Shown here in pieces: positions 48,701 through 62,119 of a stretch of DNA of 64,000 bases. This stretch comes from Acridotheres tristis (Eukaryota > Chordata > Aves > Passeriformes > Sturnidae), in assembly GCA_037013685.1 (NCBI GenBank), contig CM072894.1, positions 19,276,949 to 19,340,948 of the forward strand. Direction: 5' to 3'. The notes below the pieces were generated by a model. The model saw only the letters and a program-made list of their open reading frames with translations. It was not told the DNA's origin and searched no databases. The position numbers were made by a program, and so were the translations under genes. The number at the start of each line of letters is the position of its first letter. Position 1 is the stretch's first letter.

Positions 48701-51700
48701 TCTTTGCAATGCTGCCAGCCAAATTTGCGTTTTGTTCATTTAGGTATGTCGTCTTTTGTACTCAATTTCTGTGTATTGGGTTGGGTAACCTGTCGTTTAT
48801 CAATGAACTTTCTTTATTTTTCTACCTGATGCAGTCAGCATTTGGTTATCTCTAGTCAGACTGTCCTGTTCAGTGCCGTGGATGTGGAGACACTTGAAAT
48901 TGCTTTAGGTGAGCACTTTGTCTGCTTTGCTGTTTGGAGTGCCATGACCAACAGAATTGCTGGTTTTGCACCTTAAGTAAACTGTCCTTGTGTATTTCCA
49001 AAGCCTAATACAGATCATGATATTTTCAACTCTTGATTAACCCAGGCCAAGTATGTAAATTCTAAAGCAAGCACTCTTATTTAACATTTGAAACACACCG
49101 AAAGTTGAGGTTGGTACATACAAATTATGAAAAGTTTTAACAGGGACTCCTCATTGGGAGTCTAAACCAATACATGGAAAAAGTAAATGCTCCAAGGTAT
49201 TTGTAATGTTATTTTCTGAAGATTGGAGAAACAGTTACTGATTTCAAATACAGAAATATTTGGTTTTTAAACATCATTCTCAAATTGTATTTTTCTTGGG
49301 TTTTTGTTTTTTTCCACATTCTTAACTCAAGTATGCTAACTGTATGTCTTACTAGCTTATTAGTGATCTGCCTTGTATTTCAAATGCTTCTGATTTTTTC
49401 TCTTTTTCCTTTTCCCTTTTTTTTTTTTTAATTCCCATGAATGGAAAAAGGAAAGCATTCAACAAGAGACAATGAAAATATATATTTCAAAAACCAGTGA
49501 AAACCAAGCACTTTTTTTACCTGATCAAATTTGATAGAAAAGTCATTGTAAGTTTATCTCAAAAGGAGAAATATAAAGGAAATAGATTTGGAAGACAAAA
49601 GTTTGGATTATTTTTATCTCTTTCACCTCGATTTTCCCTTTTGAGATCAGAGCTCAAATCATGTTTAGTCTAAGGACATAACTAATATTAATAAAGTCTG
49701 CACCTAACCTGACTTCTGTCAGTGTTCCACATTGAGACTTAAAACTTTTATTTACCTGACTTCTAATGTTGCCAGAGAATTTTATGTCCAGTTGCATTTA
49801 CTCTTGATCACATATAATCAAGCAGTTTCAAATATAACCACAAAACATCTTAGTGAAACCTTTGCCTTCTTTTCTAAAGAGAAACTTTATCAATCAAAAT
49901 ATTTATTCAAGAATAATATGTATATGCATTATATGTATTTAAGGCTCTTTAGTAACTATTGAATCATTAAAATGAAATAAATGATGGAATACAAATTATA
50001 TGCAGTAGTTTTAATTTATAGAAAGTGCTTTTTTTAAACAAGGTTGTGTAGGTTTTTAATAGCTGGCCAAGCTTGAATACTTTTTTCTCCTTTTGTGCCC
50101 TGCAGAAAAGTGCTGATATGACCCAAACAGTAGTAAACTACAAAATATACCAAGGCTTCTCTCAAGAAAAAAACCAAACAAAACAGAAGCAAAGAAACAC
50201 CAGAAATGACTGTAAATATCTTCACAGCAGAGAATGTATCTTACCCATCATTTTCTTGAAAAATCAAACCTCTGTAATAGAAGCAGTTTAACCCCTGTAA
50301 CACCATGTACAACAGGTAAAAAATGGTTACTTTCCAGAAAGTAACCTGCATGCAGTAAGATTTTGGAGATGAATCCCAGACTTTACCTTACACCAGTGCT
50401 TTCCTTCTACTCACCCGAGTAAGCAGTGTCCAGGCAGGGCTGTGCAGAGCAGTGTGTGTCGGTGCCTGCTGTCCGGGCAGCTGCAGTCCTGGCAGTCCTG
50501 CAGGCGCTGTCACAGGAGCTGTGCTGCCTGGAGCAGGTGCAGCTGCAGCTCCAGCCTTGCTGCTGCCTCGCGTTTGTAACACCCTCACTGCTTCCGGGCA
50601 TTCGTTCCAGGGCAGGAATGACACCAGCATTTCTGAGCTCTTCTTGTGCTTTCTCCCAGAACAGTCAGGGAGAGCAGACTTCGTGATCTCCATGCTAACT
50701 ACCAGCCTGCCTGCTCCCAGTTCTCCCTACTTCTGCCAGTGATGACATTCAGCTTGCTCCTCCACACAGGATACAGCACTGCTTCCTCATTATGTAAGGC
50801 AGTCTAGGTCAAGTGTAGGAGAGACACTGCTGGCCTGAGCAAGCTGCTGGATTGCTCCCTCAGCTTCATGGGGTCTGGAAGCTGGATCCTCATCTTTGCT
50901 ACATCTTCTTGGGTGAGTGTTTTTGCATGATTTAAATGGTTACTGTGCTGCTTTTCTATGCAGATAGCTGTCAGCCATGCCGTGAATTGCAGAGATCATT
51001 TCTTAGGTGAAACCAGCTCTGTCAGCACGAGTGAATTAACACAGTAGTTTTTCTAGGCATCTCAGCTTTAAGACACTTCGCAAATAGATAAATCATAAAT
51101 CGGGTTTGTTAAGAAATGTCCTTTCTAACCATATGGGGATTAGTGTTAATTTGACTGATTAAGCAGTGAATTAAATCCATTTACTCGAAGATGGTGTGGG
51201 AAAGCATTATTGGATATTGCTATTAGCTCTGAGAGGTTTACTGCAGTTCTTGGCTGTTGCATTTTTTTAGCCTTGCAAATTAGAAATACGCTTCTCCTAT
51301 TAAACTTAACAAAAGAAACAAAAATTGTATTTAATTTTCTTATACCCTGTGGTTATTTTTTGAAGCAGCAATTAAGCCCAGGATGCTATTTGCTATGTCC
51401 TGCATGAATGTGTGAATCTTTATGCTTCTGAGATATGTAAGGTGAATACTGCAGATAAAATTACATTTAAGTGACTACTCTGCAGAATGCCAGAACAGTA
51501 CGTGGGAGCTAGATTTATATTAGAGGGTAGCTTTTATTCATGAACCATGTAGTATTCAAAGACTTTTTTTTTTGTATTTCAGCCCTGCTGAAAATCAGTC
51601 TGTAACAAAGAATAGAACAGGTTTGTCCCTAATTATACATACTGGGTATTGTCAGGTGCTGGAATGTCTGATCATACTGGAATGCAGTAGAAGAGGCCCT

Positions 51701-54700
51701 GGAAAGTAACAGCATAACACCGATACTGCAGTATCATATAAGGAATTTCAACAGGACTAGCTTGCTTGCTAAGGAAAGCTAATAAATCTGAAAACATTTT
51801 TAATGCATTTCAGAGATTAATTGGAACACTTGTCTTTATGTGCAGTACCTTGGACAGCAACTTTTTTGTTCCGTGGTACAGGGAGCCTCCTTCGTGGGAC
51901 TTAGCAATTTGTGAAAATTAATACAAATTTAAGATACATGAATGAATTTAAAAATGCTGAGGAATGTACAATACAAAAAACCCCAAAACTAAGAGGAACT
52001 TTGGTCAGAATTGTATCAATGCACTGTATTTAACAGCTTACTGCCAAGATTTCTTTTAATATTAAATTTAAAATAGTGGTGTTTATATTGAATTATATTA
52101 ATGAGTGTCAAAATAGTAAATTAAGAATGCAAAATTGTTGGCAATTTACAATATGGCATTTACAAAATTTCCATGTCTAATAGGTTACTGCTTACTTTAA
52201 CTGGAAATGCCAAGGTCCCTTAAATCAAAATAAGATTGGATATTTATATAAGTTTCTGTATTAATATCAGATTAAAACTAATTTTGGTGGGAAGAATGTA
52301 AGTCTAGAAGCCTTTTAAATGTTTTTTCTCCCCATTAAAAAACCTAACTGTTCATCACATTGTTCTAGAAATAATTAATTTCAACACTTGTTCCAAATTG
52401 AGGTGAATTGTTTTATCATTTTCTTACTGTCTTTGAAAGCTCTCTTTCTCTGGAAAAGAACTGCCAAGCAGTTGACTGTCTTTTCATCATGGTCTTACCA
52501 GTTACTATTTTTTTTTTTTTTTTTTTGTAATGACAGTTGTATAGATCTGTGCCGTGATTTATTAACTATACCAGGCTGCTGCCTTTGTTAATTACATTGT
52601 GAAAGTTAGACTCAAGAAAGTATAGCTCCTTTTTGGTATCTTGATAACACCTCTGTTGCAATGCAGCATATTATATTGTATAATATATTATAGACACCAC
52701 TTCATACTTCAAAATGCAGAAGTATGTCTTTCAAACAAACTTAAATTAATAGCATAGTACAGGAGCATAGAACAAAACTGCTAGGTACCATGAATTATTG
52801 TAATGATGTACTTCACATTCTTTGTCTCTTGCTGCATGAAGTGTTCTAAAATAGTTACACTATTATATATGAGTACACTGTGTACCATCCCTTTTCAAGT
52901 GTGGGTGCTTGAGGTATTTTCTTACAGGCCCAAGGAGTATTAATAACATATCTATTCAATTAGAAGGGAAAAAAAGCCTTATTGTCTTTAAATGTATAGT
53001 GATCTTCTGGAAGTCTTATTTTTATTTTTTGCATCATGGTTCATAGCAGGACACACAGTACTTCTCAGCATAGCAAGCTGCAGATACTACAGTAGGATAC
53101 AAAGTGTTAGAAGATGGTGTTTCCTATGTGTATTCATATTCTGGTATATCAGTTTGGGTCTGAGAAATTGAACTTGAGCTGTTTCGAACCCATTACACTG
53201 CAGGATATTGGTTGTTAGTGGTCAGTACCTCCTCCTGGTATTTTTCTGCAGTTTACTGTAATTGTCCAATCCATGGCTACATCAGTAGCTTGCTTTCAAT
53301 ATTCTTTATATTTCCTCAAATTATAGTGTGCAGCTGGATTTTCTGACAAACTTCACTTTTTCTCACAGCACTAGAATTTTCTGTACTGCAAAGGAGTTTC
53401 TTTGCTCTCTTCATAGTTACGGAAATTACACTAAAACTGAGGAGCATAGAAACAATACCAAAGTGTGTCAAATAAGTTATTTGGATCTCAGGTTTTATCT
53501 GTCCATTTTAGTTGAGTAATTGAGATACATGTTGTGATGACACACATATGCTAAATTGGTGCTAAATTCAAAAGGAAAGACTAAAAATATTAGTATTTTA
53601 GTTTATGTCATGTAACAACTAAATATGACTGTAGTAGTATAGTTGACAAGCTTTCCATGTAAGTTTGGGCTCACAAATGCTGATCGTTCACTGTCTAGAA
53701 CTGCTAACTTTTATTTGCATCTAGTACACAAAAGTATTCCTAGTATGACAAAAATCTATTGCTGTAGAAACGTGCTTAACCTATTCTGATTAGAAGCTGG
53801 CAGATGTGCTTTGTTCCTTGTACAAAAAGTTGCTATGCTTTTTATTCGGAAGTTTTCCTTGCTCTTCCTTGAAACTGGCTGGATGCAGTTTTCTGTGTTG
53901 CTACAGTTTGTCTTGTTTTTCAGGTAGGTCCTGGGTCTCCATCATGATGTTTTCCCATCCTTAACTGCTTGGATAGCACTTCTGTGACTGCAGTACACAA
54001 GTTTACATTAGTTCACAAGTTTAGAAAGAGAAAGTGTCTCTTGGATCATGATGTTCACCAGTGTGTCCACGGAGGATCTTGGTTGGCTAGTCCCTTATCT
54101 ATTAGATGAATTACTCCATTAGCTGTTCTCCACACCCACTGTAATTCATAGAATTCATTGCTAGAACACTAGAAAGAGATACTGTGAAGAATCAAGGGAG
54201 ATTTTTTAAAAAATGTTTTGGTAAATAAAATGTACCACATAAACTTTTATTAAAAAGATACATATATATTGCTCTTAACACTTTATTAATTGAACATAAC
54301 ATTCTGCATTGTTGCTTATGTGGTTTACTTGCCATGGCTGAACATCTGAACTTCTAAAGTTAATTTTGAAGATTTCTCTAGAATGCCCACAACTGTGTTT
54401 GGAGCAAAAAAATGCTGAAACATAGTTGTTTGTTGCAGCAAAAATGATGAAGGATAGAGACAAACCTACATTCCCTTTTAAATTCATTTGCAGTTCATTA
54501 TAAGGTCATTTCAGAAAGGGAACTGTGCTGCAGAGGAGCACTAGAGAAGGACTTCCAGATGAATCATTTCATGCACTGAAGAAAAACAGACTCTCCTAAT
54601 GCATGGTGATCACTAAGGCTTTTGAGCCAAAAACTTACTGGGCTGCTGTTCACCAATGCTGTTAAATATTTACACAGTGTTCCTGACGTAAGACTAGTCA

Positions 54701-55900
54701 AAATTTGTATGAGGACAAGTGAACCACAGATCCTCCTTCATTAAGGCAAAGTTACCAGGCCTGCAGAATGTGAAATCTGCAGGATTGCAAGCTCATGGCT
54801 CATTGGAAGTTTGCCTGGCAGCTGTGTCCCTGCTGAGAGTGCCATGGAGGGTTTTCCTCAGCGCCTGGTGGATGGCTGCCTCAGCCCATGCCCATTTTCT
54901 CCTTGGGCACTCAGGGGGGGATTTGTCACCACACCTGCATGAAGAACTGCTCAGAGATTTTCAAACTGAATTCAATGAGTATCCTTGACTTGGTTGGTTT
55001 TGAAAATGATTTGACTAGCTATTAGCAGTTTACTATTTGTTTACAGATGGAAAAAAGGCAAATATTAGGTATTGGGGAGGAGAGGAAAGGGAGACCATAT
55101 TTTATTTACTAACTTTCCATCTATCTGAGAATTGGAGCAGCTCTGGTTGAGAAATCTATACCTTTTTTGGTTTTTTCAGTTGTGATGCAATATATAAAAT
55201 TGTAAATAGAAGAGAATTCATGAGATCTTTAGCAGTTGGAAAGAAGTTGCTTTTGTGTTGATCAAATCTCTCTCAAACCCTATAACGGATGACAGTCTGG
55301 TTCAAGAAGCCACCAAGAGAAGCTTGTTAAGATAATCAGAAACTCTGTCACTTTTCCTGACAATATAAGCTGCTGGAGCTGAATTTAAGCACCTATTTAT
55401 ACTGTGAGCAGTGAAATTGGAGCCATGAGAAATCTGCTTGGAAAAAACAGCTTTCAGCATTCTGTTTATGGTACTTGGAGATTTCTCAAAGTCAGTGGTC
55501 ATGTTAAGCATCCTATGCTGAGCCTCTCGTGATGCTTAAAGGATGTCTTAGTTCATTCATTCCTAGTTTAGTGTTTAATTTTGTGTTTATTTCATTTCAA
55601 AGTGCAACATTTGAAAGGAACTATGCCTGTAACATGTCAAATGTGTCCAGCTTGTAGCAAAGACTGGAGGGACTCATACTAAAACTTCAAACTGAGGAGC
55701 AAATATTTTACCTTTTATCCTTGTGGTGAATCTGTGGTTAAAAACACCAGACAATTCATCATTTCCAGAAACATCTTCCATGAACAGAAAGATTTCTGGG
55801 AATGATCCACTGGCATCAGCAATTGTATCTGAACATCTGTTTAGTATTTAAAAGTTTTAGGCTCCTGAGTCGGGTGTGTTAATAGTGCCACAAAGTCATT
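48701..55900. other. AT-rich intergenic DNA with one GC-richer patch
   Basis: No gene recognised. The segment at about 50400-50690 is GC-richer (CAGCTGCAG repeats give open frames on both strands) but encodes nothing known. A T19 run occurs at 52508-52526 and a TATAATAT palindrome near 52670-52690. Confidence 0.5.
52508..52526. repeat. Poly(T) run
   Basis: Nineteen T in a row, the longest homopolymer in the window. No adjacent repeat body was identified, so a retroposon tail is not supported. Confidence 0.8.
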
Positions 55901-55904
55901 TGTC

Positions 55905-56165
55905 ACCTGCAAATGCTCTACATGATCCCAAAGAACTTTGCAAATATATGAAAAACACACAAATATGCCTTTAGAATTGTATCTAAGAAAGAACCAAACA
56001 GTCAAACTGTGTGCTACCAACTGCTAATATTAAGATAATGATTTACAGCTCTTTCTGCCTGAAGATCATAGACTCAAACTGCTTTGGGGTAAAGGGGACC
56101 TGCCTAAGCCACTTAGCAACCTACCAGTAGTGCCAGCAGAAAAGCTAAATTAGAAACTGGTGATC
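55905..56165 (+). repeat. Ancient L3/MIR-type repeat
   Basis: ATGATCCCAAAGAACTTTGC at the left, then GGGGACCTGCCTAAGCCACT and GTAGTGCCAGCAGAAAAGCT...TTAGAAACTGG. This follows the order of the amniote repeat segment I remember as GATCTCAAAGCACTTTACAAA...GACTTGCCCAAGGTCAC...AGTGGCAGAGC...ATTAGAACCC. Old and diverged. Confidence 0.5.
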
Positions 56166-57110
56166 ATGACAGCAGTGAAAGATGAAAGCATGTGAGGTCT
56201 TTCTAAGTCAGAGCTCAGATGTATTCAAAGGAGACAGGTTGAATGGTTGTGTCCAGTTTGGTCTTGCCATTTCCAGGTCAACATTTTAGCATCAGTATTT
56301 GAATCTATTAGGGTGTGTTTTAACTAAATAGTTCGTGTCACAAGCTTGCTTGCTGTGTCCTGTTAATCACTGCAATCTTTGAAGACAGCATATTTAAAAA
56401 TTTTGCAATTAGATTTCATTATTAGAACAATTGTTCCTAACATACTGTACTGATAAATGCTTGAAAATTAGTTGTTATACTGAAAGAATTCCAAGTGCAT
56501 CTTTTGAAGGGACAAGCTCCTCAGGTCACCACTGGGAGGTGGAGAAATTCTGATTCACATAGCTTCGATTCAAGCAAACTTTAAGCAATCAAAACATCAT
56601 GTTGTGAAAATATTAGAAAAAAACATCAGAATATTAGAATTGACTCTAAGGCATAAAATTCATTAAAGCTCTTTGGGGTTACTGAATCAGAGGTTAATAT
56701 TAAGTGTCTGTTATATCATAGATATGCCTCATTGAATACAGGCATTAATTAGATTCATATTCTCCTATTTTTACATGCAGAAATGGTATTGAACAATGGA
56801 AGAAATGCAATGTTATTTTTAGCCCTCCTTCTCTGCACCTCTCACTTTTGCAGTCACTGCTTCCTCTTTTCCTTTCCTACCACTGTGCACCCACCTCCCT
56901 CCAGCATGGCAGGCACTGGGGCTCTCAAGTATTTGCTCATGGCCATCCTCGCTTTTATTTTTATTGGTCAGTAAAGCAAAATGAGAAGTACAGAATGCTG
57001 TCTGATTTAGCTCCAGCTGAGGCTGATCCAATGCAGATGGGGTTCATTGTGCTAGCAGTTAGCATTACTGTTATTTAGCAGTCTGAATTTTAAAAAGGAG
57101 CCTTTTTTTG
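56166..57110. other. Intergenic DNA upstream of the candidate SCN1A leader
   Basis: AT-rich. No gene or repeat I can name. Confidence 0.4.
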
Positions 57111-57440
57111 TCTAGGTTCCAGATTTGGCTGCGCAGCTGCCATCGGATCCAGGGAATGTATAGCGCTGACGTGGCAGTCGTGTACCAGGCAGATTAGCAA
57201 TGCAGGCTGTGATAGATGGACACAGCACGGGACTCTGGCACAGGAACCCTTTTATTTGGTGACTGAACCCATGACTGACTGATGAGCCTGAATCTGCCAC
57301 CACTCCTCGGTGGGCAGGTGTAAAACGAAACAGAGGACAGGTAGCATTGAGCTGTGACATGTCAGAGGCTGACCTGGAAAAGTTTCTGGTGCTTTCGTAA
57401 GGGCTGACACTAACACAAACTATTTCCTTCACACGTTTAG
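57110..57440 (+). promoter_or_regulatory. Candidate upstream regulatory block of SCN1A
   Basis: Less AT-rich block with a CAGCTG E-box inside GCGCAGCTGC and a CRE-like core in GCTGACGTGGC near 57165. It lies 0.4-0.7 kb before the SCN1A exon 1a-like block. Regulatory function is inferred only from position and motif content. Confidence 0.3.
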
Positions 57441-57677
57441 AGACAAGTAATTAACTGAAAATAAATTAAAATTACTGAAAACTTTAGCTCATTTAACACT
57501 GGATAAAGAAATCTACTTCTCAGCACTATCCCTGCCCTTTGTTCCTCCCTGAAGGAAAACGAGGTTGCAGATTTTCAGTCTTGTTTAGGTCAGGAAATCT
57601 CAAAAAAAGCCGTCTTTTACACCCAGTTCTTTGCTTTTGCCGATAGATGGGGCTGTCCTTTAAGGTGATGGCTTAGT

Positions 57678-57775
57678 ATCTTTTTATTTTTTCCCCTTTT
57701 TTTCTATCTTTACCCTCCTCTCTGTCTCTCTTTACCCTCCTCCCTTCCCCCTTCCTTTTTTTTTTTTTCCCCTGC
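57678..57775 (+). repeat. Homopyrimidine tract with a 13-bp direct repeat
   Basis: About 98 nt almost entirely C and T on the + strand. It contains CTTTACCCTCCTC twice (57708-57720 and 57730-57742). It lies directly before the SCN1A-like leader exon, as pyrimidine tracts often do at TATA-less promoters. Confidence 0.7.
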
Positions 57776-57795
57776 TATTTGCTGATTTGTATTAG

Positions 57796-57860
57796 GTACC
57801 ATAGAGTGAGCCTCAGAACAGGAAGCTGAGAAAAAAGCAGAGAGGATACTGCAGAGGTCT
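57796..57860 (+). other. SCN1A: SCN1A 5' non-coding exon 1a-like block
   Basis: GTACCATAGAGTGAG (57796-57810) and GGATACTGCAGAGGTCT (57844-57860) match, in order and with similar spacing, the first bases of the human SCN1A mRNA leader as I remember it. SCN1A is the expected next gene downstream of SCN9A on the same strand in amniotes. The block sits 36 kb after the SCN9A stop. No SCN1A coding exon occurs in the window, consistent with a distant leader exon. Exon limits are not certain; the right edge runs into a T-rich tract. Confidence 0.6.
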
Positions 57861-58479
57861 TTTTTTTTTTCCCTTCTCGATGGGAATGCAGCAATTTATA
57901 AACATTTTTAATCTTCTGAACTGAGAATCTAAACAGCTTTATTAGCATTTCAAGCATTTCCTCATCACTATCTCTTGGTGCTTTTTTTTTTTTTTTTTAA
58001 TTTTGGGGTTTTTTTCACAATGCATTTGAAATTCCTATTTTATCAGGTAAGCCAGGAAGATGGTAAATTCTAGACCTTAGTGCATTTATGTGAGCAGCCA
58101 GCATGGATCCCCCACCCCAGTCCCCCTTCTTTTTTTTTTTTTTTAAAATTCTTGCTTTATAGTTATTGTAAAGCATATAATTAAGGAGAAATTGGGGGGG
58201 TTTGCTGCAGTCAGTTCTTTTTGGCATCTCAGCGTTTTGTTACAAGATGTATTTCAGTGGCCTTATATTTTTGGGTGTTTGCCTTTTTGCTGGGGAGTGA
58301 TTTTGTATAAATTATTATTACATATTTTCCCCTGAACTTTTTGGAAGATAACAGAGGTCGTGTTGTTCCTTCTCATGGAAGACATATTAAAGTCTAAAGC
58401 AAGCACTGCAGGATCGTAGAGGTTTTCCTTCCCATAGAGAGGCTCTGCTTAAAGGCTGAACGCTTCACACAAACATTTT

Positions 58480-58734
58480 ACCGAAGGAGGAGAAGCAGCC
58501 CTCTCTTTTCTCTCTCTCTCCCTGTGCCCTTAGTCTTTCTTATCAAGTGCACTGCTAACAGCTCTTACTTTGATTTCCTTACTGACCAGGACTGGTTCTA
58601 ATGCTGTAGATATGGCTCGGTTCATAATCTGAACCGTCTTGCTTTTTCAAACAGCACAAGAAATTTGCCAGGTGGACTTCAAGCTCTTTCAGCGCCTTTT
58701 CTCACATGGATTTCTTCTCTGCTGCCTGTCTGAG
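58480..58734 (+). other. Possible second part or alternative of the SCN1A leader, ending at a splice donor
   Basis: A more complex, less AT-rich segment after the 1a-like block. It ends CTGCCTGTCTGAG|GTATGT, a good 5' splice site at 58735. It contains a perfect 7-bp inverted repeat at 58618-58636. It may be the 3' part of a long leader exon, or conserved promoter sequence. No homology is recalled with confidence. Confidence 0.35.
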
Positions 58735-61700
58735 GTATGTGCTTAAAAGAATCCCACTGTACTAATTTACCTGGGATTGGGCTGTTTGTTCAGCCCCACT
58801 TTGAGAAAACTGTTGTTACTCACTCAGCAGTATTTGAAAATGGATTGGTGATTTCTGTCACTATTGAAAACCTCTTCAACTGTATTTTTCCAGAATTGCT
58901 TATTTTGTGGTTATGGTGTCAGACTCCTGAGCTATATTGGCTAATATTAGTGTTGCATTTTTGAACTGCACCTACCTTGTTTATTGTGTTTCTCATGCCT
59001 GACCAATGTATTGATGTCAAGTGCAAAAGAAAAAAGGCTGTGCTAAAAATAACTCTGATATCTAATGCAAAACAATAACAGGATTGCTGTCAAGACTGAC
59101 ACCCTGATAATTTATTCTGTTGAGCCTGCTTTGTGTGATCTTGAATATTTGCTGAAGTATTTAGACACAGGGAAGCAAGTTAGAGACAAGCAGCTTTAAA
59201 ATGGTTGTCCTCAGTTTGTTAGAAAGTTTTCATTATTTTGAAGGAAATATCAAGGGGAGTGGGACAGGGAATTAGAGGCATTAAGAGCTTGCATAAGGCA
59301 TAGTCTAATTAGAACAATTTTAGTGAAATTCTAGGAACACAACAGTAATTTGCATACCATCTGGTACCAAAAATAAAGAATTTTAAAAGTCTATGATGAC
59401 TTACAAAAACATTAAATAGATAAATGTATATCAAGAAAATATATATCCTATCAGCTGTTTGAAACAATACTTTATATAGGGGCAAGGTAGTTTATTTTTG
59501 ATCACTGAAACCTTTGTTGCAATTATGATATAAAAACCTAAACTTGCTTTGAAGTTTCAGAAGCTATTGTCAACAGCTGAGAAGCTAAAATCAATTACAG
59601 ATTCTTTTATTCTTAAAATGAAGATGCCTTGAGCTAGAAAACCTTCACAAAGTTTATGAATTTGCACTGAATGCTCTCCCCAATGCCAACCAGTTTAAAG
59701 GACAACTGGCTGCTGTTGACTTCTAAGGATGGCAGTGCTGCTGCTATCCCCATTGCACTGCATCCTTCCAGGATGTGAATTCTAATTCCAGAGTTTTGTA
59801 CATTCATGACAGAGCACAGCATATTTAAGGGGCAAACCCACATAGCCTAGCACTGAATCTTGTCCCTTATATGATATTTTACAAATCCGTCTCTATTATT
59901 TTTGTCTGCCTGAAATTGAAGAACTGAGATAAACTGAGTGTCAGTGTTTTCCTGCCCTTAGTTATGAGAAATAATCTGTAAATCGTCAGGAGAAGTGGGT
60001 ACTTTGCAAATTCTGATGAATCTTATTTTTCTATGTGCATTTTGTGACACTCTTACGGATTAACATCTTTTCCTTCATTTTATTAATTTTCTGAACTTCA
60101 GTCACAGCTCATCTGTGGGAAAACAAATTGGGTCTTTTAGGCTAAGTATCGTGAAGAGATTTGTGGATTGTTTTCCAATAACAGAAACATATTCTGCCTT
60201 CTTTTTCTCCATTGATAACAGCTTATGTAGGTGGGAGGCAGTGGGATTCCTCAAGACTCAAGTTGCCAAAATGACAACCGCAGGCATGTTCTACAGCAGA
60301 AGAAAAACCAAATTAAAAATTGAACAATATTTATTCACACTTCAAAACTGAGACAACCTGAGAGTCAGGGAACAGTATGACATACTAGAGAAGGAATACC
60401 ATTAGGCTTTTTTAGCATAATACTTTAGAGCACTTAAGAGATCACATTGCTACAAGAGAGAAAAAATCCTAAAGCTGAAATATTCTAAAACGTGAGGGAA
60501 AAGAACCTTTGAGTAAATTTGAACCATTAAAACCTACAGGTAGTATTTCTGACTGAACATAATATTGTAGGGAGATGGGGAATATAATGCAAATTTTCTA
60601 GATGTTTTTTCCCAAAGCTCAATAGTTCAAGCATGTTACTTCCATTTTTCTAGTTGTAGGCTTATTCTTTATAGATTTATATCAGTAAAAACACATAGAA
60701 GTTGGATAGAAACAACTGAAAAATTGGTATGAGTGAAGAAATTATTAAATAGCAAATTTGGACATAGAAATAATCGCTCTTTCCATATTGGGTTAGTCCA
60801 AATTCTGTAAAATATGCTGATCTTGTTTTATTCAGTATTAGTAATATTTGTTGAAAGAATCACGGTGAGGGTTTACTAAATACATGGGTGTTCAGTGTTT
60901 TTAAGATTACTGTTGTTTACTGATTATTGAGTCATTATTTCAGTCTCTTCCATTTTTACCAGTGTGTGGTGGCTTCAGGTCCCCTTTTGTGCTCCTCTGA
61001 AATTCTGTTTAGCTCTGACAAAAAATACTTTATTTTATTTTACCCCTGTTAAAAAATTCTGGGTAGAAGCCTTCCCTGGTATATTAAATATCACTTGGAA
61101 ATCCACAATTCTCATTCAGCCACCCTGTTATTTATTGTTGTAATTTATCAGCCCCAGAAGTTCTCTTTCTCCTTCTTCTTTCTGCTATGAAATTCTCATT
61201 GTGTTGCATTTTTAGAACCTACATTTCCATTGCTTTCTGTCTCAGCAGTATCTAGTGGATCTCTAACCATCCTTCCAGTGCTCTGTTTTAAAGTGTTTCC
61301 ATCCCTTTTATTAATTTCCTGGTTTTTTCCACAAGTCTCTGAGAAAAGGACAAAACCCTTATATTTTTTTTCTGTCTCAGAAACATCCAGCTCAGTTTGA
61401 GCTTCCAAGCTCTATCCCTTCTAATTTCCTCTATCTTTGCAATTTATATCAGTACCTTGTAAACATACAGGCCAATCTGCATCTTTCTCTTACTTCTTCA
61501 AGAGACTCTGTAGAGTCTCTTGCTTCTAGATTTGGCTTTTTAAAATTACTTCGTAACAGAAATAAAAAAAACTGATAATCATCAGTTAAACAAAGCAAAA
61601 CCAAACAAAACCTCAAATCCTGTCAAGGTCAGAAATAAAAGTTTAGGAGTAAATGCAGAGGCTTTTGTGACTCAATTATTTAATAACTCTATTAATGACA

Positions 61701-62119
61701 TTGGTCAAAGAGGACAAATCTTAGTAGTAACTACAGTAATGTTACCAAATGCTGTTTCCTTCAGAGTGAGAGCATTCTTTTTTTTTTATTTGAAGTGTTC
61801 AACATCATTGTTTAAAATTATTGTCAAATTGTGTTAAGAGGAAAGTGTGATGGAGGTATTTCTGAATGCAGATGATAGGTGCTCCTCTTGAGAATGTCTC
61901 AGCAGGGCTCTTTAAGTAGCTTTGGAGGATCCCTGGAGTAAGTCCACACATGAAACAGAAGTGAAGTGACTGGTGGATCATTAGAAGCTGAATGCTGAAG
62001 ATTATTTTTGTTCTCTATGCCCAGAGTGGGTGGGACAGGAAGTGAAGACTGAAGAAATGGGCTCACCTGGATGAGATATGAGAACAAACATTTTACTAGA
62101 ACAGATAGTGCAGAGTTGC
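58735..62119. other. Presumed SCN1A first intron or upstream DNA
   Basis: AT-rich, no coding exon. The N-terminal SCN1A exon is not present in any frame. Confidence 0.45.

Noticed and set aside
50388..50742. Overlapping open frames in the CAGCTGCAG-rich patch as a gene
   Set aside because: Open on both strands owing to GC content; no homology, no splice or start context.
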